Source: Drosophila persimilis
Taxonomy: Eukaryota > Arthropoda > Insecta > Diptera > Drosophilidae
Direction of reading: 5' to 3'
NCBI RefSeq assembly: GCF_003286085.1
Contig: NW_020825350.1
Coordinates: 1,240,001-1,304,000 of the forward strand
Length of the DNA: 64,000 nt
Every line of letters begins with the position of its first letter. Positions within the stretch are counted from its first letter, which is position 1. The notes below the pieces were generated by a model that was not told the DNA's origin, did no database searches, and saw only the letters and a list, made by a program, of their open reading frames with translations. Made by a program: the position numbers and the translations under genes. Below, one piece after another: positions 53,939 to 64,000 of this stretch.

Positions 53939-54083
53939 GGGCTCGCGCTCACTGTTGCTGAAGGCGGAGCTGAAATCGACGCTGAAATCAGAGCTGAAAG
54001 CTCAGCTGATCTGAGAGCTTTTCTCAGGCAGAATCAGCTTGCAGGTGCGTACATTGTCGGCTGATCTGATTGCTGAAAGCCCC
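53939..54083 (+). repeat. Harbinger left terminal repeat
   Basis: About 145 bp, complementary to 57104-57240 with a few differences and one 6-8 bp indel. Contains several AGCTGAAA/TCAGCTGATC motifs, likely transposase-binding sites (inference). Confidence 0.9.
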
Positions 54084-55095
54084 TGCCTCCCTTTGCCTAT
54101 CTACTTAAGTGGCATCAATAGATATCATTATAATTATTATTATTATATTGTTAATGAATTATTACTTCACAGCACGTACAGTAGCCAGACGGAAGTTTTC
54201 TTGGTTTTATTTTTAAATTACGTGTATTTTAACCATATTTCCGTTGAGTTTTTATTCGTATTACTTTTATTTTACGAATTATTATTACATTTTTCAATTA
54301 TTATTTTGTATGATAATAAACATTGTGATGTCTTTCGAGCGTTTGCTGTACTTGAGGACATAGTATATTATATTTATTATTGACATATGAAAATGGTAAA
54401 TAATAAAACTTTTTTGCCCAATTTATCACTGTTAATGTGTGTATGTGTGTGTGTAGGAAGCTGGGTTGCATACGGTACATAAACCGTCTACAGTTTGGTC
54501 GTCGCAACTAGAACTTGAACCAGTTCGACTGCGGAGAGGGTATCCTACGGTGCGCAAGTGAGGATCTGAAGACACAGCGACAGCCTCTGATGATTGCGAT
54601 GGAAGATGAGTGACAGGCAGCTATGGTACTGTTTCTGATACTGACTTTATTGAACAAATGCATCTCCTTATATAGCTAACAGTGGAATTCTTATTCTATG
54701 GGAAGGACCGCACAGGCTCCTTGTGAGTGTATTTTTAGATTGGGTACACTTACTCTGTGCGGGGGTTATATTTCAGTGTATTTACTTAGGTACTTGGCAG
54801 CAATAAAATAGATAGTTTATTGCTTGATCCCTTTTGGTGGGTTCGAGTTTACAAGTGCTATTGTCTATTCTTAGTTGCTAATGTATTTTTCGTGTCGTCA
54901 TATTCAGTTACATGAAATGACATGAACAATTTCATTTATGAGTATTTGTGTATGAGATTGAACTGTATATTCCTAATATTCATTAAATACATGTCTGTGG
55001 CTGAACAATCACCTTCCAGAAATTTTAGACATAAAACTATTATTCAAATATTTTTAATAAGCCCGCTTTTTTCTCAGCGCTGGGTTAACCGTAAT
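54084..55095. other. Harbinger left interior, possible inserted LTR
   Basis: AT-rich, no gene. 54500-54960 has a different base composition, with inverted poly(A)-like TTTATTG and promoter-like TATATAGC (54671), and might be a solo LTR or other insertion; no terminal repeats or target duplication could be shown. Confidence 0.4.
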
Positions 55096-55990
55096 TTATG
55101 TTTTATTTAGAAAAAATGACAATAATGATTCCCTAATCTCTTTAGCTTCATTTTTTGACCTATTATTGTTTTTGGAAAGGTCTTTGTTTGAGTTGTAAGT
55201 TGAATTCTCGCCCTCAAAAGTATAAAAATAATCGCAAATGTTTTCAACATCAATTATTATATTGTGTAGAAGGCACATTGCATTTATTAAAATAATGGCC
55301 GTTTTTGGAGTGACATCTATTTCTCTTTTCATCAAGCGCCACTTTTCTGTTAAAATGCCAAATGCGCATTCGACACAACGCCGGGCAGAGGAAAGTCTTT
55401 CATTAAAAACAGATCGTGGTTCAGTTAATGAACGTTTTGGGTAGGGCCTCATTAGATATTTAGTTAACGGATATGCTTCATCTCCAATAAAAACAAAGGG
55501 AGCTTTTATATCTGAATTTGGCAATACTTCTTCAGAAGGAATGTCCAATTCATTTCGAATGATGGCCTGCTGTAATCTTGATGCAGCAAATATTCCTCCA
55601 TCACTTTGGCTACCTTTAAACCCCAACTCAATAAACATAAATTTACAGTTAGAATCGGCAACGCCTTGAAGAACAATTGAGAAAATTTTTTATAATTAAA
55701 ATAATCCGAGCCAGAATTTTTTGGGCATTTTATTCGTCAATGTTTGCCATCAATAGCCCCAATGCAATTGGGAAAACTTGACTTTTCGTAAAAGTCATGC
55801 GCGATTTTTTTGTACTCTGTACAGTCTGGTGGGATCATGTGAGTCGAATTTAATTCTTCCCAAGCCGCTGAGCATGTTTCTGGAATTATTTTCCGCAAAG
55901 TGCTTTCCGCTATTCGAAAGCTGAATGCAAGTGCTCTCATCGAAATACCAGTCGACAAATATCTGAAACATTTCATATTTTTATTTTCAG
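55096..55990 (-). pseudogene. Harbinger transposase, catalytic exons
   Basis: HARBI1-type DDE nuclease for cut-and-paste transposition. The exon starts after the acceptor ATGTTTCAG near 55968 with YLSTGISMRALAFSF, reaches the first Asp in CIGAIDGKH (55740) and there meets TGA where IRIKCP should follow. A frameshift near 55690 comes before the second Asp region (ADSNCKF), then the frame 55638-55096 gives MFIELGFKGSQSDGG, FVFIGDEAYPL, and RRCVECAFGILTEKWR with the catalytic Glu. All catalytic positions are present but the frame is broken twice. Confidence 0.88.
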
Positions 55991-55991
55991 C

Positions 55992-56517
55992 GGAGCAGTG
56001 CAAAAAAAAGTTTAAGTATTTAAAAGACGAATACCGCAAGGCCCAGCGAAATGTGCCAAAACTCGCATCAGAAGCAGCAGCAGCAGAGCCTCACGTTTCC
56101 AAATTTAAATATTTTAATTTAATGCACTTTTTGAGGGATGATTTCGGTGGAGAAACCGACGGAAATATAGAAGGCACATACATCGAACTAATGGACGACG
56201 CATCAATGCCATATAGTGCTGAACTGTACGACACTGAAATTGCCTTGACAAAAGATGACATCGAAAAGCCAGGACCGTCCAAACGATATAACAAACGACA
56301 AAAAGACATGGACAGCGAACTAATAGAAATCGAACATAAAAAATTAAAACTCTTGGAAATGGACATTGAAAATAATACAAATAACAAAGACTCGGACGAT
56401 TTATTATTTTTCAAAAGTTTAATACCTTTGCTGCCGAGCTCCCTGTCAGCAAGCCAAAAAATACGGATGAGGACAGACATTCAAAATGTCGTCCTCAAAT
56501 ATTTGGAGGAAAATTAA
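55992..56517 (+). CDS. MADF-like DNA-binding protein, first exon not found
   Basis: Accessory gene usual in PIF/Harbinger elements. After the acceptor TTTTATTTTCAG (ending 55991) the frame reads EQCKKKFKYLKDEYRKAQRN, the second half of a MADF/Myb-SANT domain, then FKYFNLMHFLRDDF, an acidic linker, a coiled KRYNKRQKDMDSELIEIEHKKLK-like region shortened here, and ends with VLKYLEEN. The first MADF helix should be on an upstream exon, but that DNA is the transposase exon on the other strand. The frame is open to an ATG at 55900 through intron-like sequence. Partial gene; open frame without stops. Confidence 0.65.
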
Positions 56518-56773
56518 TTTTATTTATTTTCATAATTTTCATATACATTTTGTTAGTCATTTCTTTCTTTCTTTATTTCTTACTATTTTTTATTATTTAT
56601 TTTTGTTATTATTTTTATGTTACACACCTTACACACTTTTCATACATTATACCTTCATACATAGTCTAATTACACATACATACATCTAATTGCCTACATA
56701 CACATATACATACATATATATATACATACACATAACGAAAAATAAACAATAAAAATAAAAAAGCTTCCTTTAC

Positions 56774-57121
56774 GAACCGCAATGTAACAAAAAGTCTTTC
56801 TTTGGGTCCAATTGGTTCTCGAAGGAATGTCTGCTGCTTTTGAATTCGCGATTCAATTTTATTTAAAATATAGTCAATTCTTGCGTATTCGGCAAATTTT
56901 ATTGGGAACCTTCGAAGCTGCTCATACATATGGTGAAATTCCCCAAGTACCGGGCGATTCCGAAAAATTTCGTGCACCCAAATCTCTCTGCGTATTTTCC
57001 TTTCATTTAATAGTTTTTTCATTTGCACATTTTCGCACAGCAACAATTTACGCACGCGCGACGACAACATTTTGGTAACGTTTAAAGAGAGAGAGAGTCT
57101 ATGGCTTTCAGCTTTCAGCAA
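56774..57121 (-). pseudogene. Harbinger transposase, first exon
   Basis: Reads (minus strand) RREIWVHEIFRNRPVLGEFHHMYEQL, then ESRIQKQQTFLREPIGPKERLFVTLR, the typical N-terminal part of HARBI1-like transposases. A donor GTTCGT at about 56779 would join TLR to YLSTGIS at 55968, an intron of about 810 nt that holds the MADF gene on the other strand. The upstream ATG may be MLSSRVRKLL (about 57070). Confidence 0.8.
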
Positions 57122-57240
57122 TCAGATCAGCCGACAATGTACGCACCTGCAAGCTGATTCTGCCTGAGAAAAGCTCTCAGATCAGCTGAGCTTTCAGCTT
57201 TGATTTCAGCTCCGCTTTCAGCTACAGTGTGCGCGAGCCC
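57104..57240 (-). repeat. Harbinger right terminal repeat
   Basis: Complement of 53939-54083, ending GCGCGAGCCC and then TTA. Confidence 0.9.
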
Positions 57241-57243
57241 TTA

Positions 57244-57381
57244 CGGTTATTTGTTGATCTCGTCTTACCGACACCGCTACGCAGTATCTACAAATAAATT
57301 TGCGTGCAAGATAAGCCCACAGAATGCACTTTGTGATTATTTGGAAGCTTTCACTGCGCGACACGTCTTGGGACGCTGCGC
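57244..57381. other. Short unassigned flank
   Basis: Right flank of the Harbinger element up to a family A fragment. No feature seen. Confidence 0.5.
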
Positions 57382-57730
57382 TGAGACAGTACTTGGGAGT
57401 GGCCTCATGGTACCGGAGGTTCGTGCCCGACTTCGCCACCCTCGTGCAGCCACTCACCGGGCTCCTCAAGAAGAAGACGGAATGGGTCTGGACATAGGAA
57501 CGGCAGGAAGCGTTCGAGGAGGTGAAAAGACGACTAGTGGCGGACCCCGTGCTGGCGTGCCCCGACTTCTCGAAGAAGTTCATCCTGCAGACAGACGCCA
57601 GTGATTACGGGCTGGGTGCGATTCTCACGCAGGAGGCGGAAAGGGGCGAACGGCTAATATCGTATGCTATCAGGACGCTAAACGGACCCGAAAGGAACTA
57701 TTCGGCGACCGAGAAAGAATGTCTGGCCAT
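57382..57730 (+). pseudogene. Family A pol fragment, thumb to RNase H
   Basis: Begins LRQYLGVASWYRRFV, passes a TAG where Trp-Thr-Arg should be (57493), continues in frame PVLACPDFSKKFILQTDASDY and YSATEKECLAIV, then stops at 57730 against an LTR-like block. A remnant of a fourth family A copy with the C-terminal fragment at 58074. Confidence 0.88.
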
Positions 57731-58040
57731 TGTGAAAATTTAGAATAGTTTTTCTAAATAAAAGATACCGAAACAACTTGGGTGACTGCAAATTTGTATT
57801 TTAAAACGACGAAAAAAAGGAGTGCGTGCGTTCGTTTTCATAGATTTTCCTCGACTTCTTTCCTATATTCAAAACAATTTCTTCTGCGCCTATCTTACCT
57901 ACGGTGGCAAAGCGGGGCGAAATCGCCAAGAGCGAGAGAGCGAGCTTTTATTGCGCTCCCGCTTTGCCCTAGCCTAACTTACACTAGACTTCATAAAATA
58001 CTATCCTAATAACAATTATTATTAGCCAAATGGCGCTACA
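57731..58040 (-). mobile_element. Candidate solo LTR of another family
   Basis: 310 bp that interrupts family A sequence, beginning TGTGAAAATTT and ending GGCGCTACA on the plus strand; in reverse it reads TGTAGCGCC ... TTTTCACA with an internal AATAAA, the form of a short LTR. The flanks (CCAT, CCGG) do not match, and family A sequence is missing between the two sides, so a deletion also occurred. Tentative. Confidence 0.35.
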
Positions 58041-58073
58041 CCGGCCCCGTTGAAGGCCTGGAAGGCTTCAAAC

Positions 58074-58636
58074 CGCAAGAGAATCCGACAGAGCGAACGA
58101 ACAGAACGGTAAAGACCATGATAGCTCAGTTCACCGAGGGTGATCAAAGGTGTTGGGACGAAAAATGGCCGGAGCTAATGCTGGCCATGAATTCGGGAGT
58201 GTCGGATGCAACTGGATATTCACCGGCGTTCGTGGTGCAAGGAAGGGAACCCCGGCTGCCAAAGGCCCTATACGACGAGGAGACGGTAGGCACGGGACAA
58301 GGCACAGAGACGCCGGATGAAAATGCGAAGAAGTTAAAGGAGCTGTTTCAGTTGGTTCGACGAAACTTGGAAAGGGCAGCCCAGGATCAGGCCAGGCATT
58401 ACAACCTGAGAAGAAGACCGTGGAGACCCAAAGTGGGAGAGGTCGTATGGGCCAAACAGCACCACCTTTCCAATGCAGCGGAGGGATTTGCCGCGAAGCT
58501 GGCACCAAGGTACGATGGGCCATACCGGATAGAGGACTTTATATCCCCTGTTATTTGCCACCTAATAAAGGAGGGCGACAGGAAGAAGAGAACGGCACAC
58601 ATACGAGATCTGAAACCCCAACCCGAGGAGCGATAG
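58074..58636 (+). pseudogene. Family A pol fragment, integrase C-terminus
   Basis: From PQENPTERTNRT (catalytic Glu) through the linker to the GPY/F module RYDGPYRIEDF and the normal end at TAG 58634. Frame intact over 187 codons and very close to A2. Post-pol family A sequence continues to about 58798. Confidence 0.9.
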
Positions 58637-58800
58637 ACACAGGGGTGAAGGGGAATGGCTGTAATGGGTCGCCCTAAAGGGTCACGCAGTACCAGGAACG
58701 GTAGAGTGCCACGCAGGACACTAGGGAAGGGTGCCGCGCAGGACACGCACGAGACTCGTCAACACGCAGGGTGACGGACTTGTGCACTTAGACTAAAAAC

Positions 58801-59507
58801 AAAACGAGGGGGAACGTTGTGAGTTGCTGCGGACACCGCAACTCTACAGTTATACCCGATACTAAGTCAGTATGGCTCTCCTCCGGCAGCGCCGCTAATA
58901 TTAAACGACACGACAAAGAGTGTGTGCGAGAGAGACAAAAAATCAGTCTGAGCGTGACGTCGGGCGCTGCGTAGCCACTCCAAATTGCTTTGTTCCTGTT
59001 GGTTATAAAAATTATCTGATCTGATCCAGACTCAGCAATCTGATAGATATGGTCATTCTCTATGATTCTGCGTTTTTAGTTTTCTCGAATCTGCAATATT
59101 GTGGATGCAACAGATTTTCGTCCTTTGTGGGGGCGGAAGCGGGTGGGGCGAAATTCTGAGCCATACGTTTTATAGTGAGATCTAACAGGAGTGCGGATAC
59201 CAAATTTGGTTACTCTAGCCTTAATAGTCTCTGAGATTTGTGGTTGCCCCAGATTTTCGTCCTTTGCGGGGGCGGAAGGGGGTGTGTCGAAATGTTGACA
59301 CAAAACGGTCAAGGTCCGATATCACAGGGACGGACAGACGGAAAGACGGACGGACGGACAGACGGACAGACGGACGGACGGACAGACGGACAGACAGACA
59401 TGGCTCAATCGACTCGGCTATTGATGCTGATCAAGAATATATATACTTTATGGGGTCGGAAACGATTCCTTCTGAACGTTACACACATCCACTTTTACCA
59501 CAAATCT
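58801..59507 (-). mobile_element. DINE-1/INE-1 copy, minus strand
   Basis: Starts with the complement of the 3' end (AAAACGAGGGGGAACG), the hairpin GAGTTGC/GCAACTC, subterminal repeat TATACCCGATAC, the conserved body, a (GACR)n block at about 59327-59400, and ends at CCACAAATCT. The outer 5' subterminal repeat is missing, where a second copy joins. It cuts off the family A fragment. Confidence 0.82.
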
Positions 59508-59676
59508 ACAGTTATACCCGATACTTAGTCAGTATGGCTCTCCTCCGGCAGATCGAACTAATATCGAACGACACGACAAAGAGTGCGTGCGAGAGAGACA
59601 GAAAATCAGTCTGAGCGTGACGTCGGGCGCTGCGTAGCCAGTGCACATTGATTTTTTCCTTTTGGCTATAAAAATG
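59508..59676 (-). mobile_element. Partial DINE-1 in tandem with the previous copy
   Basis: Starts at the subterminal repeat ACAGTTATACCCGATAC and follows the 3' part of DINE-1 to GGCTATAAAAATG, where B2 begins. Head-to-tail arrangement with 58801-59507, as known for DINE-1 tandem arrays. Confidence 0.8.
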
Positions 59677-60621
59677 TGTAACGAACCGTTCTTCTCCGTC
59701 TGATGCAGCTGGGCTGGCTCAGCGGTCGATAGGCTCGCTGCAAGAATATTTGTATGTTGCCCCGACGACAAGTAAGAAGGCACGGGTTGGGTCTTGTACT
59801 GGTATGCTTATATGCTTTATTGGTATCTTAAGTCTATCTTACGCTATTCCGACTCCGGTGCTGGTTCTCCTCTTGGTTCTCCTCTGTGGTTCGATGAGCG
59901 CGTCGCTCCCTGGGCCCCCCACGGCGTCGCCAAGCGTGGCACCGCCGGCTCTACTGACTGGGGCTAGCGATTCTTGGCACGTGGCCCAAATCCGCCTCTC
60001 AGTCAGGCGCCTGACGCGTTCGCTCTCACTCGACTCACTTGGCTTTTCGGCCCGAGGGTGCCTCACTCCTGGTGGGATGCGCTTCAAGAGTGGCGCCGTT
60101 GGTTCAAGGGATTGGAGTCTTTGGCTCTCGAGTCCGCCTCTCAATCCTCACACAACGCGTTCGCTTTCTAAAGTTCTTTTCCCTTCGCTTGGTCTCACTC
60201 TCGTGGCTCACTATTCACTTCACTCTTGTTAGCTCCGTTTGCTGACTGTCCTCGTTCCTGGTCGCGGCCCTCCTCTTATAGGCTCGCTTCTGCGTCGGCG
60301 CCGCCGATGCCGCCTAGCGCTAACGGCACTTTCCGCCATGCGGTGCCCGTATTTTTCCATCGGCGTTCCTTCATTCCCTTGTCGCTCTCCAACGGGACCT
60401 GGCTGGTGGCGTGATCTCATGACCATATTTGGTCTTGCGCTGGGACACTGCCGGCCCGATCCCGTCATCCCGCTGCTCTCTCTCCAGGGGTCCTCCCCTC
60501 TCATCTTGGGACCCCGGGAGAGCTCTCCTCGGGAATTCGCCGCCTCCGGATATCCCCGGATAACGGCCGTTAGCGCTTAACCCTATACTGCCCCCTACGT
60601 GTGGGAATACCTTTCCTCACA
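59677..60621 (-). repeat. B2 3' LTR
   Basis: 945 bp, about 100 bp shorter than B1 because the CArG-bearing block is single (CArG 60423-60432). Ends TGTAACGAACC and CCTCACA on the plus strand. Purine tract about 60622-60645. Confidence 0.93.
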
Positions 60622-61276
60622 CTTCCACCTTTTTTTTATTGGCGGAAAACCCCGGTTTTCCGCGTTCCAGGTTTGGGATGTTTCAAAAACCCCGCGCGAC
60701 CGGCGCGCGCGTGCTTTGTTCTCGACCCGGGTGCCCCCTGGCGCTTTGGATTCGATTTCCCCCTATCGATGGTTCGCATAGGAGCTTCTTTCGCCCCGCC
60801 CGATATAGGGTATGGTCGCTATTCTGACCTACTCGATATGACACAGCGTTGCCCTTATGCTCCACTCGATAAAGCGTAGGGTCGTCTTTGCGATCTACTC
60901 GATATGTCGCAGCGAGCGTATTCTACTTCCGGATCGCGAATTCCTCAATGGACTGGAAACGTACTATTTCCTCGCGATGCCGGGTGTTTTCTTTGTTTTT
61001 CTTGTGCGCGTCTGGTTTTCCCTACTGCCCTTCGCTGGCGCGCATGCCTTCCGCCGGCCCTCTGGATGCTTCGGGTAAGTTTTCCTCCCGCTTTGCCGCC
61101 CTCCGCCGCCTTCATTCAAGCTTCCCCGATCATTTCTAGCGATGCCCCGCCGTTCCTCTGCTGCAAGGTAAGACCATGTTTTTTTATTTATTTTTTTTTT
61201 TTGGGTTTTTTTTTTATTTGTTCTTGTTTTCCGTTACTTTTTTTTCCCCATTCCTCTTCTCTATTCTTCTTTTCTC

Positions 61277-63473
61277 CTCAATACTTAGCCCGGAATACCT
61301 CCTGCCGATCGGTGGACACCAACAGCCGGTACCGGACGCCACCGTCGTTGACCAGACGCTTCACCCTCCTTGCGGTTGGCTTTATCCGCGCGAGAGAGCG
61401 CGTGACGACGGCCGGCTACTCCTCGCGGTTGACGGACCGCCACCGTGAGTTGTCCGCCGACCTCGTCTGGGGCCACGATGCCTGGCGCTGGAGCTCGGGC
61501 CGGCGCGCCTCCGCCCGCTCCCCTGGGCACGACGCCTATCGGCCCAGCTTCGGTCGCTCGCCCTGGCCGGGTTCCGGCCATCGCCAAGGACCTCTCTCCC
61601 ATGGCTCAGGTGAGTGTTGTTCCGCGGCCTCGTCCTTCTTCGCTTCCGCCGTTGCTCTCGCGCCGTCATCCGCTTCGCCGTCGGTCGCCACCTCGACTTC
61701 GGGTGCCGCCGCTGGGCCCTCCGCCGTCAGTGATGTTGGCGTGTTCGTCGTACCCTCCGTCTCGACCTCTGCCGTCCCCCCGGGCGCCTCCTCGGGCACC
61801 TCTTCGGCTGTGGGTGCCACCGCTGGGCCTGTCGACTCCTGTGGCCGTGCCCGCCGCCTCGGGTCCCGCTCGTCACTGGCGCGTGGTGCCTCCTCCCACA
61901 GTCGAGCCTCCCTCGCCCCAGAGCCCCCTCCCGAGCCCAGAGGCCCACGATATGTGCAGCGTTTGCACGTGCCACATCATGCCGTCCCGTACCGCGGAGC
62001 GCACCTCCTGCGAGACGAACGGCCCAATGGCGGCTCCCTGTGGCCCGTGCCAGTGCTGCTGCTGACGCTGCTGCTGCTGCTGATGCTGCTGCTGCTGACG
62101 CTGCTGCTGCTGCTGCTGATCCCCTTGGCCGCGCGAGTTGTCAGCCGGCGGCCGACGCTGGAGCAGCTCTTCCTCTGCCCCCGGTGACGGTGGGGCCTGC
62201 GGCCATGGCTCCTCCTCGGACTCGACGTGTTCAGGGGGTGGCTGCCAGAGCACTTCCTCCTTCACCTCGGCTCGTCGTAGCCTCTCCTGCCACTCCTCTT
62301 CGGGCGACTGGACTCGAGCCGCCTTCGGCGCTGGTGGGCACTCCGCCTCCTCCTCATCGCTGGAGATCACCGCCAGCCCGCCTGCCGCGCCCTCCGCCCG
62401 CGTCGCCCTTGCCTTCTCCGCTTCCGTACGCAGACGCGCCATCTCCCTTTGCTCCGCTGTGTTGATCTGGCTAATGCACCGCCATTGGTGCGCGACGTCC
62501 CGCTTGTGGCGCTCCGCCTCCGCTTCTTGCGCCTCCTTTTTTTGCCTCCTGCGTGGCCTTCAGCCTCTTTGCCAGCGTCAGGGCGTCCTCCCATACACGC
62601 CGTTGCCTCCGCTCCTCCGTCGCCGCGGCCAGCGCGAACCGCCGGTGCCATTCCGCGAGGCGTCGTGCCTCAGCGGCCGCGTTGTGTTCCGTGATGTCGG
62701 CCTGCGTTGTCTGCGGTTTCGGTCGGCGTTGGCTGCCGCTCCTCGACCTGTGTGTCTGTCGGTCGCTGATCCCCTCGCCGCGCCGTCGACCTCCCCCTTG
62801 TGCGTGCCGACGACTCCTCTTCCTTGGCCGTACGCGTCGAACGCGTGGACGCCCGCTTCGAGGCCCGCTCACTGGGCTCCTCCTTCCGCGTCTCCGTGCG
62901 CCCCCTCCTTCCTCCCTCAGGCCGCTCCTCGCGCTTGCTGGTCCGGGGCTCCTCGCGCTTGCCGGTGTGGGGCTCCTCGCGCTTGCTGGTGCGGGGCTCC
63001 TCGCGTCTGCTGGTCCGGTGCTCCTCGCGCTTGCCGGTGTGGGGCTCCTCGCGCTTGCTGGTGCGGGGCTCCTCGCGTCTGCTGGTCCGGTGCTCCTCGC
63101 GCTTGCCAGTGTGGGGCTCCTCGCGCTTGGTGTGGGGCTCCTCGCGTCTGCTGGTCCGGGGCTCCTCGCGCTTCGCCTCGCGTGCGCGTTTTCTCCGTGG
63201 CGCCGGCTCCCAGCTCACCAATTCCAGATCACTTTCCGCCTCGGTGTACCCCGGCGATACCACCGGGGACACCGTCGATCCCATGGATCCCGCGGTTGAC
63301 ACTAGCGGTGAGGTTAATAGCTGCAGCTCCGGGGACCTACTCCTGCTCGCCCTTTGCTCCACGCGCTCGACCTGGTACGCCTGCCGCCGACTTTGCGTAT
63401 CACCCATAGCCTGATACCCTCGGCGAATCCATTTTCGCTGCTCCGTTATATACCTTATTAAATGCTGCTGCAT
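61277..63473 (-). pseudogene. B2 ORF3 (several frameshifts)
   Basis: Starts MQQHLIRYITEQRKW (63473) like B1. The first frame (63473-62670) has QLLTSPLVS and 8-residue REEPRTSK-type repeats; a shift near 62680 leads to the coiled-coil region (62651-62370), then 62442-61873 with polyQ (about 62045-62125) and GPFVSQEVRSAVRDGMMWH, and further shifts before the C-terminal EVFR region, ending near 61277. Same protein type as B1 ORF3, unknown function, now broken. Confidence 0.85.
62930..63175 (-). repeat. 24-bp coding minisatellite in B2 ORF3
   Basis: About ten units of the GGGCTCCTCGCGCTTGCTGG type, in a higher-order 72-bp pattern (starts near 62949, 63021 and 63093). One unit near 63125 is shortened. 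Confidence 0.85.
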
Positions 63474-63534
63474 CTTACCCTTTTTTTTCCCACGTGGTCA
63501 ACTTTTGAAAAGACCTGATCGTGCGCTGCCCCCT

Positions 63535-63542
63535 CCTTTATA
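63535..63542 (-). promoter_or_regulatory. Internal TATA box upstream of B2 ORF3
   Basis: TATAAAGG on the minus strand, 62 bp before the ORF3 ATG, in the same GAGCCCTTATAAAGGAGGG context as B1. Confidence 0.6.
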
Positions 63543-63805
63543 AGGGCTCGTGCCGGTGCTCACCGTTCCCTGTAACGGTGCCTTACATGGGCCCGTGGGA
63601 CGGCTCTCTCTTGCCTTTCAGCTGGCTCTCTCGCTCGCTCCCGTTTTGAAAGTTATCCGCGCCTCTCGCCGCGTTAACCCTAGGGTGCCCCCTGGTTTTG
63701 TTAGCCTTCCTTCGGTTCCCACTTCTTCCTTTTTCTCTTTTTTTTTTTTTTTATTTGGCCCTTTCTTCTTCCAGGTCTGGCGACGTGTTGTTTGGCTTGA
63801 ATCTG

Positions 63806-63857
63806 GTAAGCCTCCCGAGTTCTTGGGTTCCTCATCTCACCGTGCCTTTTCTTCCAG
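63806..63857 (+). other. B2 antisense 52-nt intron
   Basis: Plus strand: GAATCTG/GTAAGCCTCC at 63806, CTCACCG, CTTTTCTTCCAG ending 63857; exactly 52 nt. A second acceptor TTCTTCTTCCAG ends at 63774. Confidence 0.68.
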
Positions 63858-64000
63858 CCCGTCCTTGGGTTCCGATCCAGGGTGCTGACCGATCTCCCAG
63901 CCCGTGATCAATAGGTCCTCCGACCTTTCGCCCGTGCTGCCAAAGATCGGCCCGCCCCCCGTGGCCAGCTCCGCCCGTCTCTGGATCGGCTTAGACGCGG

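Larger units (their letters stand above)
53939..57240. mobile_element. PIF/Harbinger DNA transposon
   Basis: 3,302 bp, flanked by the 3-bp duplication TTA (53936-53938 and 57241-57243) that is usual for this superfamily. It has long imperfect terminal repeats (53939-54083 and 57104-57240), starting GGGCTCGCGC and rich in AGCTGA motifs. It carries a transposase gene on the minus strand (57121-55096) and, in that gene's intron, part of a MADF-like gene on the plus strand. The transposase is broken. Confidence 0.92.
59677..64000 (-). mobile_element. Family B element B2 (runs off the window)
   Basis: Minus-strand copy with 3' LTR, 3' UTR, ORF3, internal TATA and leader. The window ends at sequence equivalent to B1 position about 18013, some 70 bp short of the primer site, so B2 too lacks gag-pol between leader and ORF3. 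Inserted in DINE-1; target duplication unknown. Confidence 0.93.

Noticed and set aside
54500..54960. Solo LTR inside the Harbinger element
   Set aside because: Suggestive TATA and poly(A)-like signals but no matching ends or duplication; only mentioned in the interior entry.
58041..58073. Target duplication for the LTR-like block at 57731-58040
   Set aside because: Flanking bases differ and family A sequence is not continuous across it, so no clean insertion can be claimed.
1..64000. CRISPR arrays, tRNA or rRNA genes, bacterial operons
   Set aside because: Read for repeats with regular spacers, tRNA-like cloverleaf ends and ribosome-binding sites; none found. All content is eukaryotic transposon or AT-rich DNA.

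Overview
The window is repeat-rich DNA from a Drosophila-type genome, most likely pericentric heterochromatin or another low-gene region. The evidence is DINE-1/INE-1 elements with (GTCY)n blocks, Tc1, PIF/Harbinger, BEL, jockey-clade and Ty3/gypsy elements, small-intron splice signals, and no intact host gene. The species is not resolvable by eye; the DINE-1 type and heavy LTR load would fit the ananassae group, which is inference. Family names A and B below are mine.

Layout. 1-2582: broken mdg3/micropia-like pol. 2604-5367: 5' part of a jockey-clade LINE, cut by a full DINE-1 (5391-6478). 6479-10850: mostly unassigned DNA with two candidate host exons. 10851-11730: solo LTR of family A. 11742-37357: one Tc1-like transposon, about 1.6 kb of its own sequence, split by two family A elements: A1 (+ strand, 12671-27645) in its transposase gene and A2 (- strand, 28340-37338) in its right terminal repeat. 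A1 itself contains a family B element, B1 (16876-22530), in pol with a perfect GGGA target duplication. 37358-43784: AT-rich DNA, a decayed BEL/Pao element, the front of an insect transposase-like gene and a LINE 3' end. 43794-50215: deleted family A copy A3 (- strand). 50216-53752: back of a transposase-like gene, a family A relic, DINE-1 and a LINE on the minus strand. 53939-57240: PIF/Harbinger transposon with TTA duplication and about 145-bp terminal repeats. 57382-58800: family A pol fragments. 58801-59676: tandem DINE-1. 59677-64000: family B copy B2 (- strand), running off the window.

Families A and B are Ty3/gypsy-type LTR elements with a tRNA-Lys primer site (perhaps Osvaldo/Ulysses-like; inference). 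A encodes Gag, then Pol through a -1 frameshift signal (GGGAAAC plus hairpin), then a third gene, ORF3, 3' of pol with its own upstream TATA box. B has lost gag-pol but keeps LTRs, primer site, polypurine tract and a related ORF3, so it must be mobilised in trans. Both families carry a 52-nt GT-AG intron on the strand opposite to their genes, CArG boxes within dyads in every LTR, and three A insertions share the target ATAC/ATATGTA. The ORF3 module, the antisense intron and the ORF3-only B elements are the most novel-looking content.
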